Origin: Dyadobacter sp. CY345
Lineage (GTDB): Bacteria; Bacteroidota; Bacteroidia; Cytophagales; Spirosomataceae
Direction of reading: 5' to 3'
Assembly: GCF_021502725.1 (NCBI RefSeq)
Contig: NZ_JAKFFS010000002.1
Coordinates: forward strand, 744,001 to 808,000
DNA length: 64,000 nt
Under the pieces are notes generated by a model, which ran no database searches, was not told the origin of the DNA, and saw only the letters and a list, made by a program, of their open reading frames with translations. Positions 26,898 through 35,269 of the stretch are shown here, in pieces (within the stretch, counting starts at the first letter, position 1; each line of letters starts with the position of its first letter). The translations under genes were made by a program, and so were the position numbers.

Positions 26898-27407
26898 ATG
26901 AAGTGGAAAATATACCTGTTCTTCTTTTCGGCTGTCGTGTTGGCTAGTTGCGTCGATATCCCCGATTTTGATGATACGCCAAAAATTTATTACAATAGTA
27001 TTGACCAAAGTACTCTGACTGATTCATCCGGGAGAAAGATTCAGGAGAATGTCATTGTTAGTGTTGATTTTGAGGACGGCGATGGCGATCTTGGCGCTTC
27101 GGATGACGAACGCAGTGATTCTGTAAAATACAGAGATTGGGGAAATTATGAACTTGTTACATCCAGACTCGAAGGTGGACAATGGGTTGATAGAATTCTA
27201 GCGCTGGATAAATTTAAATTTTTTCCGATGTTGAAACCCGACGGAAAATCAGGTCCTATCAAAGGAAGACTTGATCTGAATACAACTTTTTTCTATTCAG
27301 GAAGTTCGTCGCTGGTTTGGGTTAAATTTAAAGTAAGAATACGCGACAGAGCATTACGCGTGAGCAATCAAGTTCCTACAGATAGTATTCAGGTGCCGGC
27401 GTTTTAA
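26898..27407 (+). CDS. Conserved hypothetical lipoprotein
   Basis: 169 residues with a short hydrophobic N-terminus and lipobox L-A-S-C (C18). The mature protein holds the acidic segment D-F-E-D-G-D-G-D-L-G, which looks like a calcium-binding loop, followed by beta-rich sequence ending in a strand-like V-K-F-K-V-R-I-R-D-R-A-L. I do not recognise a named domain; similar short lipoproteins occur across Bacteroidota. It is followed by a hairpin terminator. Confidence 0.75.
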   Translation: MKWKIYLFFFSAVVLASCVDIPDFDDTPKIYYNSIDQSTLTDSSGRKIQENVIVSVDFEDGDGDLGASDDERSDSVKYRDWGNYELVTSRLEGGQWVDRILALDKFKFFPMLKPDGKSGPIKGRLDLNTTFFYSGSSSLVWVKFKVRIRDRALRVSNQVPTDSIQVPAF

Positions 27408-27436
27408 AAATTTTGTGGAACATACTAGTTAATAGC

Positions 27437-27471
27437 AAAGGCTGTTGTCAATCTTGACGGCGGCCTTTCTG
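27437..27471 (+). terminator. Intrinsic terminator of the lipoprotein gene
   Basis: AAAGGC pairs with GCCTTT around an inner GTCAA/TTGAC stem. A short T-rich tail follows, about 30 bases after the stop. Confidence 0.65.
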
Positions 27472-27570
27472 TTTATTGGATGGTTAAATGGTGCAGTCGG
27501 CTAGGCAATTAATTTTACGTTCGATAATGATAAGACCCGTATATTTAGGGCTTTTCCGGATGTAACGTAT

Positions 27571-30168
27571 ATGCAGCAAACTTTTACAAAAAATAACCTC
27601 CTGTTCGTTGAGCTTTTAATGCTCATTGTATTTTTGTCTGCAAGTACCTCTTTTGCACAAAATTCTGTAAAAAGTGATAGTATCAATATCGCTATTGCTC
27701 CTGAATATAATGTTGTTGGAAAACTTCACCGTTTTTTTCTTGGAGAAAATTACCGGAAATTATGGGCGACACCAATTCCACTGCGGATCCTTGATTTGCA
27801 AACAGAACGCGGCGGCTTGGAGATTGTAAAACTGGGCGGTGGCATGCAAACGCGGTCGCTTCGCCTCAAAGATGCTTCTGGTAAGGAATGGGTTTTAAGA
27901 ACAATTCAAAAATATCCTGAGCGCGGACTTCCAGAAAATCTTCGTCCAACAATTGCTAAGAAAATTGTTCAGGATCAGGTTTCGACCGGTCATCCTTTTG
28001 GCGCGCTGATTACCCCACCGTTGGCAGAAGCACTTGGGCTTTTACATTCCAATCCGGAGATTGTCTATGTTGGTGACGATCCCGGGTTAGGAGAATACAG
28101 GAAAATTTTTGCCAATGCAGCCTATTTGTTTGAAGAGAGAAATCCTTTTGAAACAGAAAAAACCGACGCAACGGACAAAGCGCAGCGCAAAGTGGAGCGC
28201 GACAATGATACCCGGTTTGATGAAAAGCTGACGTTGCGCGCGCGTTTGCTGGATATGGTTATTGGTGACTGGGACCGGCATGAAGATAATTGGCGGTGGT
28301 TTCCGGAAAAGTCGAAAGGGGAAACTTTGTATAAGCCGGTTCCGAGAGATCGCGATAAAGTTTTCTACAAAACTTCGGGTTTTCTGCCCTGGTTTCTATC
28401 TCATCAATGGTTGAAATCCAATCTTCAACCTTACAGCGAAAATATCAGAGATATCACAGGATGGAATTTCAACGCGCGTTATCTGGATCGTTATTTTTTA
28501 AGTCAGTTGGATGAAAAAGACTGGAAAGATGAAATTAAATATGTGCAGGAAAAACTAACAACTGAGTTGGTTGAGAGGGCTATGAAACAGTTGCCGGACA
28601 GTATTTATACTGATCATTCAACAGAAGAACTTCACAAATCGCTACTGGGAAGAATTGATAATCTGCCGGTTTATGCGATGGAATATTATAATTTTTTATC
28701 CCACACCGTAGAAATTCCGTTATCTGACAAAAGGGAATTTTTTGATATGCACCATACTGAAAATGGTAATATTAATCTGACCGTTTTTAATATTAAAAAG
28801 GATGGAACAAAAGGGAGGACGATCTATAAAAGAAATTTTGATCATCAAGTCACCTATGAAATAAGGTTATACGGCTTCGGTGGAGAAGATATTTTTTCAG
28901 TAAGCGGTCAAACAAAATCTCCAATTGTCGTTCGAATGGTTGGAGGTGAGGATATGGATAAATTCGAAGTGGATGAAAAACTTCGTAATAAGAGCAAATT
29001 GTATGTTTATGATCGTTCCGACGAACAAAATATCTTACCACCTTCTTCCAAAGCGAAACTTCGACTTTCGACTGATACGACTGTAAATCAGTACAATAAA
29101 AGAAGTTTCATGTTTAACAGATTAGGGCCCCTTTTTCGGGCAAACTATAATATTGATCAGGGAATTCAATTAGCCGCAGGTGCAATTTTTGAAAAACAGG
29201 GATTCAGGAAAGAACCTTATGCTTTCAAAAATGAATTCTGGGCGAATTACTCAACTGGCCGCAAATCGTTTATCCTGGATTATGTCGGTGATTTCAAAAA
29301 AATATTTGGGAAAACTGATCTGGAAATTGATGCGCATTTACTTGGCCCAAGGAATTTGAGCAACTTTTTTGGCATCGGAAATAATACCCGCTTCATTAAT
29401 GAAGGAGATTTTAAAATGTCTTATTATCGAAACCGCTATGATTATTTGACTGTTGATTTTAAATTAAAAAGAAAACCTCAACCAAATCTGACTTTGTTCG
29501 GAGGCTTATCAACGGAATTCTACACGAGCAAATCCGAGTCAAACACAAACCGATTTTTTAGTGATTTCAATAAAGAAAAACCGGAGTATGCAGTTTTTCA
29601 GGATCGTTTTTACGCAGGTGTAATTGCAGGTTGGATTTTCGACACACGCGATAAAGTCACGATGCCGTCCAGGGGAATGTTTTGGAATACAACCCTTTCT
29701 TTCAAGAAAAAAATTGACGGTAACTACGAATCCTACGGAAAGCTCGCGACAGAATTCAAGCATTATCTGAGTACAAAAAATGCAAGATTTGTCGTAGCTA
29801 ATCGAATTGGCGGAGGAACAACAGTGGGAGATCCTGCTTTCTTTCAGCGTATGCAACTGGGTGGAGTGAGAAGTTTAAGAGGTTTTCATACCAACCGTTT
29901 TACTGGAAAAACGATGGTATATCACAATCTTGATCTGCGTTTAGACGTCCTCCATTTTACTTCCTATATTGTTCCTGGCACACTAGGGCTAATCGCATTC
30001 AACGATGTCGGAAGAGTTTGGGAGCCTGGCCAATCATCAAAAAAGTGGCACGACGGCTATGGTGGTGGTATTTATATCGAACCAGCAGAATTAGTTCTTA
30101 TCCAGGCCGCAATCGGTTTTTCAAAGGAAAGCGCCTTACCGTATATCTCAATCGGATTTAGTTTTTAA
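27571..30168 (+). CDS. BamA/TamA-family outer-membrane barrel with a kinase-like N-terminal region
   Basis: An 865-residue protein with a signal peptide (cleavage after S-F-A-Q, residue 30). The C-terminal third has an Omp85-type barrel (F-F-Q-R-M-Q-L-G-G-V-R-S-L-R-G-F, ending in S-I-G-F-S-F). Before it, residues about 85-275 resemble an atypical kinase: a glycine-rich turn G-G-G-M-Q-T-R-S followed by strands ending W-V-L-R (R110 at the lysine position), D-M-V-I-G-D-W-D-R-H-E-D-N-W (228-241) like the FAM20/PI4K/CotH catalytic loop, and P-R-D-R-D (259-262) as a metal aspartate. The kinase reading is my inference; activity is unproven. Confidence 0.8.
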   Translation: MQQTFTKNNLLFVELLMLIVFLSASTSFAQNSVKSDSINIAIAPEYNVVGKLHRFFLGENYRKLWATPIPLRILDLQTERGGLEIVKLGGGMQTRSLRLKDASGKEWVLRTIQKYPERGLPENLRPTIAKKIVQDQVSTGHPFGALITPPLAEALGLLHSNPEIVYVGDDPGLGEYRKIFANAAYLFEERNPFETEKTDATDKAQRKVERDNDTRFDEKLTLRARLLDMVIGDWDRHEDNWRWFPEKSKGETLYKPVPRDRDKVFYKTSGFLPWFLSHQWLKSNLQPYSENIRDITGWNFNARYLDRYFLSQLDEKDWKDEIKYVQEKLTTELVERAMKQLPDSIYTDHSTEELHKSLLGRIDNLPVYAMEYYNFLSHTVEIPLSDKREFFDMHHTENGNINLTVFNIKKDGTKGRTIYKRNFDHQVTYEIRLYGFGGEDIFSVSGQTKSPIVVRMVGGEDMDKFEVDEKLRNKSKLYVYDRSDEQNILPPSSKAKLRLSTDTTVNQYNKRSFMFNRLGPLFRANYNIDQGIQLAAGAIFEKQGFRKEPYAFKNEFWANYSTGRKSFILDYVGDFKKIFGKTDLEIDAHLLGPRNLSNFFGIGNNTRFINEGDFKMSYYRNRYDYLTVDFKLKRKPQPNLTLFGGLSTEFYTSKSESNTNRFFSDFNKEKPEYAVFQDRFYAGVIAGWIFDTRDKVTMPSRGMFWNTTLSFKKKIDGNYESYGKLATEFKHYLSTKNARFVVANRIGGGTTVGDPAFFQRMQLGGVRSLRGFHTNRFTGKTMVYHNLDLRLDVLHFTSYIVPGTLGLIAFNDVGRVWEPGQSSKKWHDGYGGGIYIEPAELVLIQAAIGFSKESALPYISIGFSF

Positions 30169-30289
30169 AGAAGAAAAATCAACAGGAGGTAAAAAATAAC
30201 AGAGAGAGAAAAAATATAAGTCAACCTGGTAAAACCGACTGAAAAGCTTAGGTTACCTAAAATGTTTCAGGTGGTAAAAGGCTCAGACA

Positions 30290-31582
30290 TCAATCTTCAG
30301 AAATAACTTCCTCTGCGATTTTAGCAGGAATTAATATTCTGAACGTGGTACCCTTACCGACCTCAGAGCTTTTTACAAATAACTTTCCACCGTGATAGTC
30401 TTCGATAATCCGTTTTGCCAGCGTCAGACCGAGACCCCAGCCACGTTTTTTAGTACTAAAACCAGGATTAAAAATCTTGTTAGCATTGGCCTTTGTCATG
30501 CCTTTGCCATTATCCTGTATATCGATCAGAATTTGTTTGCTATTTGGTGGAGCCTGTAAGGTTACATGGATTTCACCAATGCCGCCCATTGCATCAACTG
30601 CATTTTTACAAATATTTTCGACCACCCATTCAAAAAGATTTTTATTCAGAAGCGCAGTTTGCCCTTCGGCCAACTGATCATGAATAAAAAAATGAACTTT
30701 TGAAGAAACGCGTTTTTGAAGATAAGTGATGAAACTGGTGACGATCGTGGAAACTGATTCCTGTTTGAGCGTGGGAATTGACCCGATATTTGAAAAGCGT
30801 GTCGTAATCATTTCCAGACGTACCACGTCCTTTTCAATCTCATCTGCGATAGACGAATCAATGTTTGGATCACTACGAAAATATTCAACCCAAGCCATTA
30901 ACGAAGAAAGAGGTGTTCCGAGCTGATGCGCTGTTTCCTTCGCCAAACCAACCCACACACGATTTTGCTCGGCCTTTCGGGCCGCACTAAAAGCCAGGTA
31001 AGCCAGATATCCAATCAGCAACATCACCGTTAGCTGAACAAACGGGTAGTACCGAAGCTGCGTTAACAGGAAAGAATTGCTGTAATAGATGTAGCCAATT
31101 TTTCCTTCCCCAATCTGGACAGGTACCGGAAGATGTTCACCCTTCATTTTCACTAATTGTGCTTCGATAATTCGTTCTTTCTCACGAAGCGAAGCATTTT
31201 TAGGGAAATTTATATTTCTATGAATCGGAAAATTATTCTCATCTACGTAAATAACCGGGATCTGGTAGAAACTCACCGCATCCTGAATAACATTCATGAT
31301 CACGTTAAAATTCTCATCATCTGGACTATTAACGATATACCGCAGCCCTTCTCCGTAAAGTCGAACTTCACGTTCTTCCCTCTCTTCAAGCTTGTCAACC
31401 AGATCATTAGTGTAGAATAAGGAAACAATACTCAAAATGAGTAAAACCACACCAATAAAATATTTAAGGTTTCCCTTTCGCTCATAAGTTTCAACCAGGG
31501 AGCGGCGAAGCCTGTCGCTGTTCAAAAGAGCTACGGGATGTAATCGGAAACGGGGTTTATTTTTTGGAGTTTCAGCGATCAT
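30290..31582 (-). CDS. Sensor histidine kinase
   Basis: 430 residues. Membrane helices at about 41-58 and 175-200 bracket a periplasmic sensor region of about 115 residues without a recognised fold. The dimerisation helix carries the phospho-acceptor in K-E-T-A-H-Q-L-G-T-P-L-S-S-L; the Q after H is common in this Bacteroidota subgroup. The ATPase domain has N-box I-C-K-N-A-V-D-A-M, G1 D-N-G-K-G-M and G2 G-W-G-L-G-L-T-L. No response regulator is adjacent, so the partner and signal are unknown. It is divergent from hemA and convergent with the barrel gene. Confidence 0.88.
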   Translation of the reverse strand: MIAETPKNKPRFRLHPVALLNSDRLRRSLVETYERKGNLKYFIGVVLLILSIVSLFYTNDLVDKLEEREEREVRLYGEGLRYIVNSPDDENFNVIMNVIQDAVSFYQIPVIYVDENNFPIHRNINFPKNASLREKERIIEAQLVKMKGEHLPVPVQIGEGKIGYIYYSNSFLLTQLRYYPFVQLTVMLLIGYLAYLAFSAARKAEQNRVWVGLAKETAHQLGTPLSSLMAWVEYFRSDPNIDSSIADEIEKDVVRLEMITTRFSNIGSIPTLKQESVSTIVTSFITYLQKRVSSKVHFFIHDQLAEGQTALLNKNLFEWVVENICKNAVDAMGGIGEIHVTLQAPPNSKQILIDIQDNGKGMTKANANKIFNPGFSTKKRGWGLGLTLAKRIIEDYHGGKLFVKSSEVGKGTTFRILIPAKIAEEVISED

Positions 31583-31830
31583 TTAAGATTGGGACACGTA
31601 ATGAATTAATCATTTGGTGATTAGGCTTACAAATAACGTAAAATAATCGTGCTTAGTGGATTTTAAAACTATTTTCATTTGTTCTCTACATCATGCAAAC
31701 AAATGACCTGCGTCATTTATTTACCATGATGTAAAGCGGAAATTTACATATCAATCGGCAGTTTTATTTATATGTCTTCTAAATAAAGGGAGGCTCTTTA
31801 CTAACGGTTCCTATTGTAAATTTTGTGCTG

Positions 31831-31838
31831 TATTTTTG
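31831..31838 (+). promoter_or_regulatory. Bacteroidota -7 element before hemA
   Basis: TATTTTTG matches TAnnTTTG exactly and lies 21 bases before the hemA ATG, giving a short leader. A clear -33 TTTG is not seen at the normal distance. Confidence 0.4.
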
Positions 31839-31859
31839 TGAATCGAATTAGACCTAGTG

Positions 31860-33119
31860 ATGTATAATCATTTCAAATCAATAAGTTTATCACATCGGAA
31901 TGCCCCACTTTCCATTAGAGAGCAATTAGCTCTTTCGGAGGACAGCGCGAAGGGTATAATGCTTCGTTTGAAGGATTTCTTTGAAGTTTCTGATGTTCTT
32001 GTCGTTTCTACCTGCAATCGTACAGAAATATATTATTCTTCGGCTGAGGATCTCAACGAAGATATTATCAAGCTTCTTCTCATTGAAAAAGGAATTACTG
32101 ATACAGAACCTTTTCTTGATTATTTTGAGCGTTTCTGCGAAGGTGAAACTGCCGTTAGACATTTATTTGAAGTGGCAACCGGGCTTCATTCTCAGGTTGT
32201 TGGTGATATGCAAATCCCGAACCAGATTAAACATGCATATCAGTGGACCGCAGATTTAAACCTTGCAGGTCCGTTTCTTCACCGTTTGCTTCATACTATT
32301 TTCTTTGCCAACAAGCGCGTCGCTCAGGAAACTTTTTTCCGTGATGGTGCTGCTTCCGTTTCTTATGCGGCGGTGGAATTACTGGATGGCTTAATGCCAA
32401 ATCCAAAAATATTGGTTGTTGGTTTAGGAGAAATTGGAACTGATGTTTGCCGTAACCTGGCTCAGAAGACTGATGCTGATGTTACTTTGGTCAATCGTAC
32501 CAGAAGTAAGGCAAATGCTTTGGCGCAGGAACTTAATTTTAAGGTAGTAGACTTCGAAAATATCGAATATCAGATTTCCCAGGCAGATATAATTGTTTCA
32601 TCGATAGCACGCGACGAACCTTTCTTCACAAAAGAGATGATGGTACGCTTACGCGGGATGTCTTTCAAATATTTTATCGATCTTTCTGTTCCACGCAGTG
32701 TTTCTCCCGAAGTTGAGGAAATTCCCGGTGTGATGTTATATGCGATAGATTCAATCAAATCGAGAGCCGATGAAGCACTTTCACGTCGACTTGAATCGGT
32801 TCCGCAGGTAAGAGAAATTATTGGCGAGGCCGTATTAGAATTTAATGACTGGTCAAAAGAAATGATCGTTTCTCCGACTATTCAAAAATTGAAAGGTGCT
32901 CTGGAACAAATCCGTAAGGAAGAATTAGGTCGTTTTACAAAAAATCTGAGCGATTCAGAACTTGAAAAAGTAGAACGAATCACGACCAGCATGATGCAGA
33001 AAATCCTTAAACTGCCTGTTTTGCAATTGAAAGCAGCCTGTAAGCGGGGAGAAGCTGAAACACTGATTGATGTTCTGAATGATTTATTTAATCTGGAAAA
33101 ACAAAAAGAAAGTCACTGA
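31860..33119 (+). CDS. hemA: Glutamyl-tRNA reductase
   Basis: 419 residues from the ATG at 31860; a GTG directly before it is in frame but unnecessary. Catalytic C52 is in S-T-C-N-R-T-E-I-Y, and S-H-R-N-A-P-L is the conserved N-terminal segment. G-L-G-E-I-G-T-D-V near 180 is the NADPH loop, and the helical dimerisation domain is complete. It reduces glutamyl-tRNA to glutamate semialdehyde, the first step of C5-pathway haem synthesis. No other hem gene is adjacent in the window. Confidence 0.97.
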   Translation: MYNHFKSISLSHRNAPLSIREQLALSEDSAKGIMLRLKDFFEVSDVLVVSTCNRTEIYYSSAEDLNEDIIKLLLIEKGITDTEPFLDYFERFCEGETAVRHLFEVATGLHSQVVGDMQIPNQIKHAYQWTADLNLAGPFLHRLLHTIFFANKRVAQETFFRDGAASVSYAAVELLDGLMPNPKILVVGLGEIGTDVCRNLAQKTDADVTLVNRTRSKANALAQELNFKVVDFENIEYQISQADIIVSSIARDEPFFTKEMMVRLRGMSFKYFIDLSVPRSVSPEVEEIPGVMLYAIDSIKSRADEALSRRLESVPQVREIIGEAVLEFNDWSKEMIVSPTIQKLKGALEQIRKEELGRFTKNLSDSELEKVERITTSMMQKILKLPVLQLKAACKRGEAETLIDVLNDLFNLEKQKESH

Positions 33120-33146
33120 TAAATACTGGCCTTAATTATATAAAGT

Positions 33147-33185
33147 CCCCGAACAGCTGAAAAGTTTTTCGGGGCTATTTTTTTG
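33147..33185 (+). terminator. Intrinsic terminator of hemA
   Basis: CCCCGAA pairs with TTCGGGG, followed by a T run. It starts 28 bases after the hemA stop. Confidence 0.85.
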
Positions 33186-33200
33186 TGCAAAATAAAAAAA

Positions 33201-33231
33201 AGATCGGGACGCTCTTATAGCAACCCGATCT
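33201..33231 (-). terminator. Intrinsic terminator of the ferritin-like operon
   Basis: AGATCGGG pairs with CCCGATCT around a 15-base loop; on the minus strand a T run follows. It lies 34 bases beyond the stop at 33265 and is separate from the hemA terminator. Confidence 0.8.
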
Positions 33232-33264
33232 ATGCATTACCTTACCCTCCACAATTTTATATTA

Positions 33265-34074
33265 TCACAACGACACGATAAACGGTCCTGCGATATCAAG
33301 AACTTCTTTCATTGTTAATGGCTCATCAAATGACTCAGTAATCGTAGCGAATGAGATGTTTTCAAGGCCGGCGATACCTGGAAGATTTAAACCTCCTTGT
33401 ACTACTTGTCCTTCGCTCATTTCACCTTTGTAAACTGCTGGCGGGAAACCAGTATCATTTGTAATCCAGCTTTTAATTGATTTGTCACCAGAGATTTTTG
33501 CAAGAATTTTTCTGGCGATAGCAGCGTGACGAGCTTCTACCGAGTGTATTTGAAGCGCATATTGAAGAAGAAGCGGCTCAGAAATAAGATTGCCAGCCTG
33601 TCCTTTGTATGCACGAACTCCTGTGTCTTCAAATGCTTTTGAAAGTGTTACAAAGGTTGCAAAATCCGTGAAAGCAGGAAATGCTCCTTTTGCAGTAAAG
33701 TCAAATGTTGGTTTTTTTACAGCAGCTGCGCCCAATGCATTCACCAAAAATTTAACGTGATTTCTTTCATGGATACCAATCTGCATGAAAACCGCCTTAT
33801 ACTCAGCAGGAATCAGATTAGCAGTTCCATTACCGATTTCGTAGAATTCATTTTCAAGATATTCCAAAGTCAAGGCATAGTTCAAAACCTCAATAGCCGA
33901 AGGTGTAGCTCCATAAGCCTTGTTAACAACAGTTGCGAAAGCAGTTGGAACAGCAGCAGCAGCTAGTGTGCTTCCGATGCGGTTCATGAACGTGCGACGC
34001 GATGCGTGTTCTAAGCGACCAATTGCGTCGCCGTCAATTTTTTGTAAAGTATCAAATATATTGAAGATATTCAT
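33265..34074 (-). CDS. Secreted ferritin-like domain protein (Tat)
   Basis: 269 residues. S-R-R-T-F-M-N-R-I-G followed by a hydrophobic stretch is a twin-arginine signal, placed about 25 residues in from the start. The mature part matches the PF13668-type ferritin-like domain: A-L-T-L-E-Y-L-E-N-E-F-Y-E-I, then G-I-H-E-R-N-H-V-K-F-L and S-V-E-A-R-H-A-A-I, giving Glu/His metal ligands on three helices. Tat export implies folding with metal in the cytoplasm. It lies 27 bases after a paralogous gene in the same operon. The natural function of the family is not settled. Confidence 0.85.
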   Translation of the reverse strand: MNIFNIFDTLQKIDGDAIGRLEHASRRTFMNRIGSTLAAAAVPTAFATVVNKAYGATPSAIEVLNYALTLEYLENEFYEIGNGTANLIPAEYKAVFMQIGIHERNHVKFLVNALGAAAVKKPTFDFTAKGAFPAFTDFATFVTLSKAFEDTGVRAYKGQAGNLISEPLLLQYALQIHSVEARHAAIARKILAKISGDKSIKSWITNDTGFPPAVYKGEMSEGQVVQGGLNLPGIAGLENISFATITESFDEPLTMKEVLDIAGPFIVSL

Positions 34075-34101
34075 GTCTGTCGAATGTTAAAGAGTTGATT
34101 G

Positions 34102-34806
34102 TTAAACTGGCAATTGTGAATAACCGATTTTGTTCATCACAAATGGCTGAACAGAAGGAAGAATTACAACCGGAGGAAGAGCAACATCAAATCCGTCACT
34201 TGTTGTAACAATATCATCACCAGCGAAGAATGCCGTGTTTGGCATCAGCAAATCACGAATTGCTGCTGCATGGCGAGCTTCTACTGAAACGATTTTTCCT
34301 GCCAATAATAAATAACCAGCATCTTTAATAAACTTACCAGCTCCATTGTATGCTTGAACGCCAGTATCTTCAAATAACTTGGCAGCACCTAATACGCTCG
34401 CACGATTAGAAAAATCGATTGACGTAAAGTTTGGAGTTAAACCTTTGATTGCAGCAGATCCTAACGCAGCCTTGAAGAATTGTCTGTGGATAATTTCATG
34501 GTCACGGATGTCTGTCAAAATCATTTTTTCCTCTTCGGTGATACCGATGTAAGGAGAAGATAAAACCTGAGTGTAAAATGCGGCTTCTAGTTGTTCAAGA
34601 GCATACGCATAATTTAGGATACCAACGTCTCCTGAACCTAACTCTACTATTTGGTCACTCTCCAGATCATGATCTGTACATGCGCCAAGAATGTAAGCGC
34701 CAGTAGCTGCGGCCACGCCAGCTGATCTTAGGAAATAGCGTCTGTTCACTTTCACCAGCATTTCATTGTCGGTCGAAACTGAATTTTCTGATAAGGTTTT
34801 TTTCAT
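34102..34806 (-). CDS. Ferritin-like domain lipoprotein (Tat)
   Basis: 234 residues. N-R-R-Y-F-L-R-S-A-G-V-A-A-A is a twin-arginine signal ending in a lipobox L-G-A-C (C42), so it should be a Tat-exported lipoprotein. The domain has the same pattern as its neighbour: A-Y-A-L-E-Q-L-E-A-A-F-Y, D-H-E-I-I-H-R-Q-F-F and S-V-E-A-R-H-A-A-A. It is the first gene of a two-gene operon with its paralogue; the pair may form a hetero-oligomer (inference). Confidence 0.85.
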   Translation of the reverse strand: MKKTLSENSVSTDNEMLVKVNRRYFLRSAGVAAATGAYILGACTDHDLESDQIVELGSGDVGILNYAYALEQLEAAFYTQVLSSPYIGITEEEKMILTDIRDHEIIHRQFFKAALGSAAIKGLTPNFTSIDFSNRASVLGAAKLFEDTGVQAYNGAGKFIKDAGYLLLAGKIVSVEARHAAAIRDLLMPNTAFFAGDDIVTTSDGFDVALPPVVILPSVQPFVMNKIGYSQLPV

Positions 34807-35269
34807 AGTCGTGATAGTTTCTTAATCTAAGCGTTCGTTGAAATGATTGAATTTTAGGAGACTTACGCCTTCTAAAACAAAATAGATTTAACGCTAAAAA
34901 AAATATTTGGCTTAATGATTCGTTGGCCAAACTTCATTTTGCATTTAAGCCGGAACGACGTCTGGAAAAGACTCAATTTCATAGGATAATTATCAGATAA
35001 AAAAATCTTGTTTTATTTTAAAAAAAATAAAATTCGTAGAAATTATTTTATTGGAATTGAATCTGCTACTCCCAGGCGTTGTCCGTTAGATAAAAATTTG
35101 AAGGTTAAATGGCAGATTAACGAATCATCAACAATATTTACAAAGCGAAACTTTTCGATTGTTTTTAACTAATTTGCCCGCTTCTCAGAATCTGGTCGAA
35201 GTTATTTTTCGTAGGTATCTTAAACAGGCGCTTACATGTTTATTAGTACACATTTTACCTCCACCAAAT
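34807..35269. other. Divergent intergenic region, AT-rich
   Basis: About 460 bases between the ferritin-like operon (minus) and the Wzi-like gene (plus). It must contain both promoters. TTTTATTTT and AAAATAAAA at 35011-35032 form an AT-only hairpin with no clear role. If translation of the Wzi gene starts at an upstream non-ATG codon, the gap is about 110 bases shorter. No ORF or RNA gene is evident. Confidence 0.4.
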
